From Leucobacter ruminantium (GTDB lineage Bacteria > Actinomycetota > Actinomycetes > Actinomycetales > Microbacteriaceae), in the NCBI RefSeq assembly GCF_017565705.1, contig NZ_JAGDYL010000005.1, forward strand, positions 182,555 through 246,554: DNA of 64,000 bases. Direction: 5' to 3'. Positions within the stretch are counted from its first letter, which is position 1, and each line of letters begins with the position of its first letter. Both the position numbers and the translations under genes were made by a program. The notes beneath the pieces were generated by a model. It was not told the origin of the DNA, made no database searches, and was given only the letters and a program-made list of their open reading frames with translations. Positions 8,802-17,027 of this stretch are shown piece by piece.

Positions 8802-10769
8802 ATGTTGCGACGGTACGTGCTGATCGGGGCGTTCATCCTGGGCGGAGCGACCGTGATCGCGGTTCCGGTGATAACCGCGATGATGCTCGGGGATGAGGCG
8901 TACTCGGTGCGCGAGCTCCGTTTCCCGGGCTTCGATGTCGCCGTGACGACGACCGTGCTCCAGCCGGTCGCCGAGATCAGCGGGATGCTCACCGTCGGTT
9001 CGATCATGCACCTGTTGTTCCTCGACCCGGCGCGGAAAGGGCACGACCCCGACGTGATGGCGGGGTCGACGCCGAAGCTGTTCAAGATCGCGTCGGGAGT
9101 GTGGGCGGCATCCGCCGGCGCCCTCGTGTTCCTCACCGCCTTCGACAGCAACGGCACCCCGCTCAGCCGCGCTGCGGAGCCGGGCGCGTTCAGCACGCTG
9201 TGGGGCGCGGTCGACGCTCCGCGGGCGTGGACGGTGACGTTCGTCGCGGCGCTGCTCATCTTCTTCGCGTCGATGTTCGCCTCCCGATGGACCGGGCTGC
9301 TCATCCCGCTCTGGCTGTCGGCGTTCGCGATCCTCGCCCCGGTCGTCACCGGGCACGTGCTCGTAGGGCCCTCGCACGACTTCGGCGGAGACGCCGCCGT
9401 GTACCAGTCCCTCACGACGACCGCCGTATTCGGGAGCGTGCTCGTCGCCGCCATCCGCACCGCCGCCGATGAGCTGCTGCCGGTCGTGACGCTGCGACGC
9501 CTGGCCATCCTGGTGGCGGTCGGGATGCCGGTGATCCTGGCCACCGATGCCGTGATCACCCTGTTCAAGCTCGCCGGCACCGGCATCGGGGACACGTTGA
9601 CGGGCCGGTTCATCATCGCCCGACTCATGCTCTGGGCGGCGATCACCGCGGTGTGGGCGATCGCGGTGCTGCTGTGGCGGCGCGGACTGCTCCAAGCGCA
9701 GATGATCGCCGGGCTCCTCGCCACCGCCGCGCTCGGCATCAGCGCATGGGCAGCCGTCACGGTGGCGATGACCCGGGTGCCGCCGCCGCAATACTTCGTG
9801 CCGACGAGCATCGAGCAGGTGTTCATGGGGTTCGAGGTGCCCGACGCGCCCACCATCTTCGTGCTGTTCACGCACTGGCGGCCGAACCTCCTCCTGCTCG
9901 GGGCGGTGATCACCGCGATCACCGTCTACCTGCTCGCGGTGCGCCTCCTGCGCCGCCGCGGCGACTCCTGGCCGGTAGGGCGGACGATCTCCTGGACGCT
10001 CGGATGGCTCACCGTGATCGTCGTCACCAGCTCCGGGTTCGGGAAGTACTCCGCCCCCGACTTCGGCGTGCACATGGTCGTGCACATGAGCCTGAACATG
10101 CTCGCCCCGATCCTCATGGTCCTCGGCGGAATCGTCACGCTGCTGCTGCGCGCGACGAGCGGTGACTCGCCGTGGGCGCCCGCGCACGCGTGGATCACGC
10201 GGGTACTGCACTGGCGATTCCTGCGGTTCGTATACCACCCGCTGCTGGTGTTCGTCCTGTTCGTCGGCTCGTATTACGCGCTGTACTTCACCGGCATCTT
10301 CGAGACGCTGATGCGCTACCACTGGGGCCATCAGCTCATGAACGTGCACTTCCTCATCGTCGGGTACCTCTACTACAGCCTCGTCATCGGCGTCGACCGG
10401 CCGCCGAGACCGCTGCCGCACATCGGCAAGCTCGGGTTCGTGCTCGCGGCGATGCCGTTCCACGCCTTCTTCGGCGTGATCCTCATGTCGGGCAGCCGGG
10501 AAGGCCCGCTCGTCGCCGAGAACTTCTACCAGTACCTGGGCCTGCCCTGGGCCGATCTCTCCGCGGCGCAGGCGATGGGCGGCGGTGTCGCCTGGGCCGG
10601 CGGCGAGATCCCGCTCATGCTCGTCGTCATCGTGCTCGGCGTGCAGTGGTCCCGGCAGGACTCCCGCGAGGCGAAGCGCCGCGACCGGCATTTCGACGCC
10701 GGCCGCGACAGCGAGTTCGACGACTACAACGCGATGCTCGAAAAGCTCGCGAACCGGAGGACGCGATGA
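8802..10769 (+). CDS. CopD-CtaG fusion membrane protein (copper uptake / cytochrome oxidase copper assembly)
   Basis: 655 residues with about fourteen transmembrane helices. The N-terminal part (to roughly residue 370) looks like a CopD/YcnJ-type copper resistance domain. The C-terminal part (from about 400) is a caa3-type CtaG domain with conserved histidines in 'HMVVHMSLNMLAPILM', 'YHWGHQLMNVHFLIVGYLYY' and 'MPFHAFFGVILM'. CtaG-type proteins are linked to copper insertion into cytochrome c oxidase. Its TGA overlaps the copper ATPase ATG. A palindromic operator lies 45 bases upstream. The ribosome site is weak. Confidence 0.9.
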   Translation: MLRRYVLIGAFILGGATVIAVPVITAMMLGDEAYSVRELRFPGFDVAVTTTVLQPVAEISGMLTVGSIMHLLFLDPARKGHDPDVMAGSTPKLFKIASGVWAASAGALVFLTAFDSNGTPLSRAAEPGAFSTLWGAVDAPRAWTVTFVAALLIFFASMFASRWTGLLIPLWLSAFAILAPVVTGHVLVGPSHDFGGDAAVYQSLTTTAVFGSVLVAAIRTAADELLPVVTLRRLAILVAVGMPVILATDAVITLFKLAGTGIGDTLTGRFIIARLMLWAAITAVWAIAVLLWRRGLLQAQMIAGLLATAALGISAWAAVTVAMTRVPPPQYFVPTSIEQVFMGFEVPDAPTIFVLFTHWRPNLLLLGAVITAITVYLLAVRLLRRRGDSWPVGRTISWTLGWLTVIVVTSSGFGKYSAPDFGVHMVVHMSLNMLAPILMVLGGIVTLLLRATSGDSPWAPAHAWITRVLHWRFLRFVYHPLLVFVLFVGSYYALYFTGIFETLMRYHWGHQLMNVHFLIVGYLYYSLVIGVDRPPRPLPHIGKLGFVLAAMPFHAFFGVILMSGSREGPLVAENFYQYLGLPWADLSAAQAMGGGVAWAGGEIPLMLVVIVLGVQWSRQDSREAKRRDRHFDAGRDSEFDDYNAMLEKLANRRTR

Positions 10770-13030
10770 TTCGCACCGACAGCCCGCCCGACACCCCAGG
10801 CATCGCAGATCAGCCGCCGCTCGAGCTCGACATCACCGGGATGACGTGCGCGGCCTGCGCGAACCGCATCGAACGCACCCTGAACAAGCTCGACGGGGTG
10901 CGCGCCTCGGTGAACTACGCGACCGAGCGGGCCGTGGTCACCGGCCTCCCAGCCGCGAGCATCGGCGACGCGATCGCCCGTGTCGAGCAGGCCGGGTACG
11001 CGGCACGGGTGCACGAGGACGCCGACGACGCCTGGTCCCAGCGCGCGACCGAGGAGCGGATCACCTCGCTGCGGCGCAGGCTCATCCTCGCAGCGGTGCT
11101 CACCGTCCCGCTCATGGACATCACGATCATCCTCGCGCTGGTGCCGGAGTGGCGGTTCCCGCACTGGGAGATCCTCTGCGTGCTCCTCACCCTCCCGATC
11201 GTCACTTGGGCGGCGTGGCCCTTCCACCGGACGACGCTGCGCAATCTCCGGCACGGGCAGGCGAGCATGGACACGCTCGTCTCGCTCGGGATCGTCGCCT
11301 CCTACGGCTGGGCGATCGCGACGCTCCTGTTCGGGGTCGGGCACACCGGTGCGGGCGGGTACTGGATCGGGTGGGGGCGCACGCCCACCGGCGCCGACTC
11401 GGTCTACCTCGATGTCGCCGCCGGGATGACGACGCTGCAGCTGGCCGGCCGCTACTTCGAGACCCGCTCCCGCCGGAAAGCCGGCGACGTGCTCGGCGCC
11501 CTGAACGCCCTCGCCGCGACGACGGTGCGGATCCTGCGAGGCGGCGCCGAGACGGTCGTCCCGGTCGGCGAGCTCCGCGTGGGGGACGTCTTCGTCGTGC
11601 TTCCCGGGGAGACGATCGCGACCGATGGCACCGTCGCCGCCGGGGCCGCGGCGGTGGACACGTCCATGATGACCGGGGAGCCCGTGCCGGTGCCCGTCGG
11701 GGCGGGGGATGAGGTGACCGGGGGCACGATCAGCGCCGACGGCCGCCTCGAGGTGGTCGCCACCGCGGTCGGGGCGCACACGCGGCTCGCGCAGATGGCG
11801 CACCTCGCAGAAGACGCCCAGTCCCGCAAAGCCCGCGTGCAGGCGCTCGTCGACCGCGTCACCGCCTGGTTCGTGCCCGTCGTCATCGTCCTCGCGATCC
11901 TCGTCGGCGCCGCCTGGGCCGTGTTCAGTGGCGACGCGCAGCGCGCGATCGGCACCGGGATCAGTGTGCTCATCATCGCCTGCCCCTGCGCGCTCGGGCT
12001 CGCCACCCCGACCGCGCTCATGGTCGGCGTCGGCCGCGGCGCCTCCCGCGGCATCCTCATCAAGGGCCACGACGCCCTCGAGGCCAGTGGAACGATCACC
12101 ACGGTCGTGCTCGACAAGACGGGCACGCTCACCACCGGCGACATGCAGGTCGCCGACGTGACCGCGGACGGGATCGCCGAGGAAGAGCTGCTCGGGCTCG
12201 CCGCAGCCGTCGAGCACGGATCCGAGCACGCGATCGCCCGCGCCATCGAACGGGCCGCAGACGATGCCTCCGCCGGCGGGTACGAGGCCTCGGCGTACGA
12301 CGCGCTGCCCGGGCTCGGCGCGCAGGCCGAGGTGGAGGGGCAGCGGATCCTCGTCGGCAGCACCGCGCTCATGATGGAGCACGGCATTGCCTTGCCACCG
12401 TCACTCGAGTCTGCCGTCGATTCCGCCGACGCGCAGGGTCGCACCGCGGTCGTCGTGGCGCGCGCGGGGCGGGCGCTCGGCGTGATCGCGCTCTCCGACC
12501 GACTGAAGGCCGACGCGGAACGCGCCGTCGCCCGCCTGCACGAGCTCGGTCTCGAGACGATCCTCCTCACCGGCGACTCGCAGCCGGCCGGCGAGGCGAT
12601 CGCCGCCCGGCTCGGCATCGACGAGGTCCGCGGCCGGGTGCGCCCCGACGAGAAAGCCGCGGTGATCCAAGAGCTGCAGACGGCGGGCAAGCGGGTGGCG
12701 ATGGCCGGCGACGGGATCAACGACTCCGTCGCCCTCGCCACCGCCGACCTCGGCCTCGCCGTCGTCACCGGCTCCGACATCGCGCTCAAGGCCGCCGACA
12801 TCATCCTCGTCCGCGAGCAACTCATGGCGATCCCCGAGGCCCTCGTGCTGGCGCGGAAGACCCTGCGCACCATCCGCGCGAACCTCGGTTGGGCGTTCGG
12901 CTACAACATCGCCGCGATCCCCATCGCCGCAGCCGGCCTCCTCAACCCCCTCATCGCCGCAGCCGCGATGTCCCTGTCCTCGGTGCTCGTCGTCACCAAC
13001 AGCCTCCGACTGCAGAGCACCCGACTCTAA
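10766..13030 (+). CDS. copA: Copper-translocating P1B-type ATPase
   Basis: 754 residues. An N-terminal heavy-metal-binding domain carries G25-M-T-C28-A-A-C31. The membrane metal site is C406-P-C408 in 'IIACPCALGLATP', giving Cu(I) specificity. The phosphorylated aspartate is D450 in DKTGTLT, TGE is in 'MMTGEPVPV', and the hinge is G648-D-G-I-N-D. The nucleotide-domain motif normally SEHP reads S486-E-H-A here, keeping the key His488. It probably exports cytosolic copper or delivers it outward for oxidase assembly together with the CtaG-fusion partner, with which it shares an ATGA overlap. Its 3' end overlaps the convergent regulator by four bases. Confidence 0.95.
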   Translation: MIRTDSPPDTPGIADQPPLELDITGMTCAACANRIERTLNKLDGVRASVNYATERAVVTGLPAASIGDAIARVEQAGYAARVHEDADDAWSQRATEERITSLRRRLILAAVLTVPLMDITIILALVPEWRFPHWEILCVLLTLPIVTWAAWPFHRTTLRNLRHGQASMDTLVSLGIVASYGWAIATLLFGVGHTGAGGYWIGWGRTPTGADSVYLDVAAGMTTLQLAGRYFETRSRRKAGDVLGALNALAATTVRILRGGAETVVPVGELRVGDVFVVLPGETIATDGTVAAGAAAVDTSMMTGEPVPVPVGAGDEVTGGTISADGRLEVVATAVGAHTRLAQMAHLAEDAQSRKARVQALVDRVTAWFVPVVIVLAILVGAAWAVFSGDAQRAIGTGISVLIIACPCALGLATPTALMVGVGRGASRGILIKGHDALEASGTITTVVLDKTGTLTTGDMQVADVTADGIAEEELLGLAAAVEHGSEHAIARAIERAADDASAGGYEASAYDALPGLGAQAEVEGQRILVGSTALMMEHGIALPPSLESAVDSADAQGRTAVVVARAGRALGVIALSDRLKADAERAVARLHELGLETILLTGDSQPAGEAIAARLGIDEVRGRVRPDEKAAVIQELQTAGKRVAMAGDGINDSVALATADLGLAVVTGSDIALKAADIILVREQLMAIPEALVLARKTLRTIRANLGWAFGYNIAAIPIAAAGLLNPLIAAAAMSLSSVLVVTNSLRLQSTRL

Positions 13031-13488
13031 TGGGATCGCTGCTTTGCAGGCCCCGCCGCCTCGATCACATGCCAGAGCGTCTCGCGCAGGCGGGTGAGCT
13101 GATCTATGCTCATGTCCAATTGCTTGATCACGGCTTTGGGCACCGGCGGCGCCAGTTCTCTCAGCCGTCTGCCCTCTTCGGTGAGATCCACATCCAGACG
13201 GCGTTCATCGGCGGTGCTGCGCCGGCGTGTGATCAGCCCTGCCGCTTCGAGGCGCTTCAAGAGCGGGGAAATGGTCGGCGCGTCCTGCAGCAGCACCTCG
13301 CACAGGTTGCTCACCGAGCGCGGGCTATCCTCCCAAAGCGTCAGCATGACCAGGTATTGCGGATGGGTGAGCCCCAGCGGTTCGAGTAACGGCCGGTAGA
13401 GGCTGACGATCGCGCGGTTGGCGACAGACACGGCGAAGCACACCTGAATATCGAGTTTCAGTGCTTCTGCGGGATCATATTCGTCCAT
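13027..13488 (-). CDS. OhrR/MarR family transcriptional regulator
   Basis: 153 residues. The opening 'LDIQVCFAVSVANRAIVSLYR' followed by 'LGLTHPQYLVMLTLWE' is the signature of OhrR-type MarR repressors, whose N-terminal Cys in this position is the organic-peroxide sensor. A winged helix follows ('APTISPLLKRLEAAGLITRRR'). I chose the ATG at 13488 because AGGAG lies six bases upstream; the ATG at 13494 abuts AGGAG. No ohr gene is adjacent. Instead it sits between copper export and cytochrome oxidase subunit IV, and candidate operators occur in front of both. Confidence 0.88.
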   Translation of the reverse strand: MDEYDPAEALKLDIQVCFAVSVANRAIVSLYRPLLEPLGLTHPQYLVMLTLWEDSPRSVSNLCEVLLQDAPTISPLLKRLEAAGLITRRRSTADERRLDVDLTEEGRRLRELAPPVPKAVIKQLDMSIDQLTRLRETLWHVIEAAGPAKQRSH

Positions 13489-13514
13489 CACCATCTCCTG
13501 TCACCGTTTGCATG

Positions 13515-13623
13515 TTAGACGAGACCAAAATATCATCGACATGAATACTTAGTGCATGAACTGTTCACGCATCGTCTAATGATCGAGCCTTCCACCCGCG
13601 ATGGTGGGCGCCAGTTCGTGCAT
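13515..13623. promoter_or_regulatory. Divergent operator array between regulator and cytochrome oxidase subunit IV gene
   Basis: The gap contains an 8-bp inverted repeat TTAGACGA/TCGTCTAA (13515-13522/13572-13579). Inside it is an imperfect palindrome at 13553-13571 (TGCATGAAC, one centre base, GTTCACGCA). A further half-site GTTCGTGCAT lies at 13614-13623. The latter two share the motif found at 8744-8757. Confidence 0.6.
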
Positions 13624-13653
13624 CGGACCGGACACGTCGGCTGGAGGCCCCAC

Positions 13654-14070
13654 TTGCGCACTCATATTGTCATCTACTGGATACTCGCGATCTTCCAGAT
13701 CTTCCTCGCCGTGCTCTACACCGGCTGGAACCTGCTCGAGACGAACACGATCGAGTGGTTCGGCACGATCGCCTTCACATTCGGCGGTGCGTTCATGGCG
13801 TGGCTGGCGTTCTATCTGCAGCTGGTGCAGAAGAAGCACGGAGCACCGCTGGTCGAGGACCGGGACGATGCCGACATCGACGACGGCGACCCGGAGATCG
13901 GACACTTCAGCCCCTACAGCTGGTGGCCCATCTCACTCGCCCTTGGAGCGAGCCTGGTCGTGCTCGGCATCGCAGTCGGATTCTGGTTCGCCTACATGAG
14001 CGTACCGCTGCTCATCGTCTCGGTCGTGGGCTGGGTATACGAGGACTACCGAGGGAACTTCGCACGGTAA
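13654..14070 (+). CDS. ctaF: Cytochrome c oxidase subunit IV (actinobacterial CtaF type)
   Basis: 138 residues, four transmembrane helices in two pairs. The loop 'LVEDRDDADIDDGDPEIGHFSPYSWWP' is highly characteristic of actinobacterial oxidase subunit IV, as is the terminal 'VGWVYEDYRGNFAR'. The start is a TTG at 13654, supported by GGAGG six bases upstream. Earlier in-frame starts would add a non-homologous extension through the operator array. CtaF normally sits with ctaC/ctaD, whereas this copy stands alone beside copper genes, so it may be an accessory paralogue or part of an island. Confidence 0.88.
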   Translation: MRTHIVIYWILAIFQIFLAVLYTGWNLLETNTIEWFGTIAFTFGGAFMAWLAFYLQLVQKKHGAPLVEDRDDADIDDGDPEIGHFSPYSWWPISLALGASLVVLGIAVGFWFAYMSVPLLIVSVVGWVYEDYRGNFAR

Positions 14071-15142
14071 CGCAGATACCAGACCGTCCGCATCGCTCTG
14101 CCATGGGCACCGTAAGACTCGACTTCGAGACGGAGGTTCTTGGCATCGCTGGCTATTTCGCTCCGGCGCCTTGGCCCATCATCGCGCCGGGCTGGGCTCT
14201 CAGGAGTGTGCCGCGTTCGCGGGCTTGCGCCTCACCCGCCTCTATTTCTGGTTGAAAACGATGTCATCGGACTCCCCCTCGCGCCTAATTCGGTGCCATT
14301 CTCCGTGCTAGTCGCGCTGCTGGTGCGGGTAGGTTAGGGGTAACTTCCTCGGACTCGCACGGGCGCCTTTCTCGGTGCTCTCTAGCGCCGGCTCGCGCGG
14401 TGATACGGACTCCTGCTCGGCGAGTCGGGACTTGCTATGGGAACTCGGCCCAAATGCGGCCTGCGTTGCCCGCCAGTGCGGGCTTAGCCGGTGAATGGTT
14501 CGCCATGGATACGCCGGACTTCGATCACGAACGCTTCGCACGCTTCGGCGAGAGCCGATGGTGCGCACACGAGAGGTTCGGAACCGGACTCACATCGTTT
14601 GGTTAGGTATTTATGTGCGTAGGTCGGGCAGCGCCCGGAGACGGATCGGAAGGCGGCTTCTGTTCGCCGGTTCCGTGACTCGACCACAGCGAACGTGCGG
14701 GCGCTCATCGCTGCCTGGATCGGAGAGCAGGACACCGACAGGTCGGCGATGCTGCGACGCGTCTCGTGGATATCCACGCCGCAACCGTGGGCGTGACCGA
14801 GCGGCAGATCGTCTCGCAGAGCGCCATGCAATATTGGGCGTATCGGGCCGTCGTCGGCCGTGAGTTAGAGACACCACCACTCCCGCTCTCGTTGCTATCG
14901 GCATTAATGTGGTGCAAGCGAGCGCATTGAGAGGTACCTGCTCGAAGGTTGCAGACAAGCTCTACGATGCCCCTATCCTTAGCTTCGCGACAGAGGTAAA
15001 CTTAGAAACAGTAGGCGGGCCTCAATCCTGAGCATCAAAGTTCGGAATGAAGAACCTCTTCGGACGGTTCTTGAGTGGACCCATCCGCCGAAAGCCGGTT
15101 GGTCACCGGACGTACATCACCGTGCGATCCAGGAGACCCCCC
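14071..15142. other. 1.07-kb stretch without an intact gene
   Basis: This stretch has weaker codon bias than its surroundings and many short competing frames. The only protein-like material is the frameshifted remnant described separately. It probably represents decayed accessory DNA in an island. Confidence 0.6.
14629..14930 (+). pseudogene. Frameshifted remnant of an unidentified gene
   Basis: Two protein-like segments in different frames run on: 'VRALIAAWIGEQDTD' (near 14690-14735) and then 'LVDIHAATVGVTERQIVSQ' with 'SAMQYWAYRAVVGRELE', ending at a TGA at 14928-14930. They read as one coding sequence broken by a one-base shift around 14740-14755. The family is not recognised. Confidence that it is a real remnant is moderate to low. 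Confidence 0.35.
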
Positions 15143-15577
15143 GTGTTCACTCTCATCTTCGCTCTCGCCACCCGTGCGGCGACGGCCTTGTTCATCGTCA
15201 CCCGCTACCTGCCGGGCAACCTTCTCATCGCCTGGCTCCGCAGCCGCAAGGGGGTGAAGTTCGGTGTGCCCGCGATGCTGCTTGCTTTCCCATACTGGTG
15301 GTTTGGCATGTGGATCGAGTCGCTCATCCAGAACGGCGCCCTGCCAGGCGCGTTTTATCTCATCGTGGCGGCGTGCGCATTCACCATGGCAAAGCTTTTC
15401 CTGATGGGGCCGATCAGCCTCGTCCTGCTCATTAAGACGCGATGGTGTGAGATCCTCGCGCGTCGCCGCGGATCCCGCTTGGAACAGGAACAAGAAGCGG
15501 GGGAAGCGGAACGGGCAGATGACGTGCCGGAGAAAGTAGAGCATCATGAACGCTCCGAAGCCAGCTTGGCTCACTGA
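15143..15577 (+). CDS. ICE-type small membrane protein (annotated elsewhere as 'sulfate permease'-like)
   Basis: 144 residues with four likely helices. The segments 'ARYLPGNLL'-like, 'SRKGVKFGVPAMLLAFPYWW' and 'FLMGPISLVLLIKTRW' match a family of small membrane proteins that travel with actinobacterial conjugative elements. The common database name is not backed by evidence of transport. The GTG start at 15143 has AGGAGA seven bases upstream; the longer frame from 15047 adds a basic, unlikely N-terminus. The last 32 bases overlap the next gene, suggesting coupling. Confidence 0.7.
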   Translation: MFTLIFALATRAATALFIVTRYLPGNLLIAWLRSRKGVKFGVPAMLLAFPYWWFGMWIESLIQNGALPGAFYLIVAACAFTMAKLFLMGPISLVLLIKTRWCEILARRRGSRLEQEQEAGEAERADDVPEKVEHHERSEASLAH

Positions 15578-15878
15578 GCCGTGCCCACCCTGGTGCACTG
15601 CCACACACCAGCAACAGGTCATCGAGGCCGACCGCCGCCACGAAGGGGACTTGACCGTCGTCCCCGTGATCGTGAGGCAACCACCGACGGACACGAGCTC
15701 GAATCATCTCCCTGCAGAGCCGAGGACAGGGGAGGTCGACGTGACGGCCTTCCGCGACCTCGCGACTCCTGAGACCTGGGTCGTGATCGCCGAAGGGCCA
15801 CAGAGCATCGAGTTCACCAGGGAGAGCGCCATCAGGGTCTCTCTCGCCCTCACCGAGCTCCTGCGACAGACCGCCTAG
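15546..15878 (+). CDS. DUF6907-like protein
   Basis: 110 residues. The N-terminal 'PAWLTEPCPPWCTATH' is typical of the DUF6907 family found in actinobacterial mobile elements and plasmids. The C-terminal half has 'ETWVVIAEGPQSIEFTRESAIRVSLALTELL', the conserved end of that family. A GGAGAAA ribosome site lies within the end of the preceding gene. Function is unknown; two Cys near the N-terminus might bind metal. Its presence supports an integrative-element origin for this stretch. Confidence 0.7.
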   Translation: MNAPKPAWLTEPCPPWCTATHQQQVIEADRRHEGDLTVVPVIVRQPPTDTSSNHLPAEPRTGEVDVTAFRDLATPETWVVIAEGPQSIEFTRESAIRVSLALTELLRQTA

Positions 15879-16103
15879 CTCAGACGGTGCCGAGAGCTCC
15901 GCCGCCGAGACGTTCACCTCGAGAATACCCGCCGCCGCCGGCCCCAGCCGAGGAAATGCCCTCGCCGTAGTAAAGCCGGAATCGTCCAAGGAGCAGTTGC
16001 CCACGCGTCGGTCGCCCCTGAATGTTTGCAGAACCTGATGAGGGTTCTCACCGTTCCGTTCAGGGAGAAGCGTCTCATCAATGTACGAGAAAGGGTCTAG
16101 CCC

Positions 16104-16970
16104 ATGAAGCGCATGACGTGCGCCGAGATCACAGCAGCGATACAAGTCGGCCTCCCATTCACAGCCGCCTGGCACCAGAAGATGCTCACGGCCACACCTA
16201 TCCAAGTTCTCACCTCCACTCTTGGAGCGATCCCCGGTAACAGGCTCTCCGGCCCGCTCGCTCATCGCGTGCGGGAGAGCGAGCAGGAATACACGATCCA
16301 GTACCTCACCGACGGCGGAAGGAAACGCCTCCCGAGCGACGTCGCCTACTACATCTCCCAGCACGTTCTGGAGCCTGACTGCCAATACGTTCTGGCGATC
16401 ATCACGGCGAACGGGCGGAGTTCCCACGTCACCAACGCAGATCCTCATCCAGCCGCCCCTGAGCTTCTCGCCGCGATCACTGCCGGGCTGCGCCAAGCCG
16501 GTGAACGCGTTGGGAAGCAGATTCGCCATGACGACGAACTCCATGACGCTGATGCGCGAAGCGATGCCGGATGGACGTTCGAGCTGCTCGTGCGTCCGAC
16601 CAAGTCTGCCATCTGCGCGGCGCGGCCGGTAGCGACCTTCGACAATCGTTCCAACGCGTACCGCGCGATGGTCGAGGCCAGCCGAGCCCGGACGCTTCGG
16701 CACGCCTGGGTCGAGCGCTATGAGAACCATGGTCCTCTGTATGGGGTTGCCTTGGGGCACGGCTCGTTTGATTGCCTCGGCGCGGACCTCGTAACCGAGG
16801 TCACCCGCAATGCCCGGCAGGCGAGACGGAATCTGGTGATGCTCCGTCTCGCCCAACCCGGAGCCGAGATCGCCCTCGCCATCAAGCGACCCGGCGATGG
16901 CTGCTACCGGGTCGGTAGCGTCCCCGTGGCTCAGTGGATCAGGAGTCTCGCCGAGCCTCCCCAGGAATGA
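16104..16970 (+). CDS. Hypothetical protein of accessory region
   Basis: 288 residues, not recognised. It has no clear signal peptide or membrane segment. The composition is mixed, with segments such as 'GRKRLPSDVAYYISQHVL' and 'CYRVGSVPVAQWIRSLAEPP'. It lies 225 bases after the DUF6907-like gene, in the same direction, and ends at a strong bidirectional hairpin. An AAAGGG precedes the ATG. Continuous coding character makes it likely real. Confidence 0.6.
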   Translation: MKRMTCAEITAAIQVGLPFTAAWHQKMLTATPIQVLTSTLGAIPGNRLSGPLAHRVRESEQEYTIQYLTDGGRKRLPSDVAYYISQHVLEPDCQYVLAIITANGRSSHVTNADPHPAAPELLAAITAGLRQAGERVGKQIRHDDELHDADARSDAGWTFELLVRPTKSAICAARPVATFDNRSNAYRAMVEASRARTLRHAWVERYENHGPLYGVALGHGSFDCLGADLVTEVTRNARQARRNLVMLRLAQPGAEIALAIKRPGDGCYRVGSVPVAQWIRSLAEPPQE

Positions 16971-16975
16971 GAACG

Positions 16976-17015
16976 CGGGGTGGTGCGGCTACGAAGACGC
17001 GGCCGCACCACCCCG
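16976..17015. terminator. Bidirectional hairpin terminator
   Basis: A perfect 14-bp inverted repeat (16976-16989/17002-17015) with a 12-base loop lies between the convergent hypothetical gene and the surface-protein gene. Confidence 0.75.
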
Positions 17016-17027
17016 TATGCTCACTCC

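Noticed and set aside
12221..12232. Loss of function in the copper ATPase because SEHP reads SEHA
   Set aside because: The nucleotide-contacting His488 is retained and all other motifs are intact.
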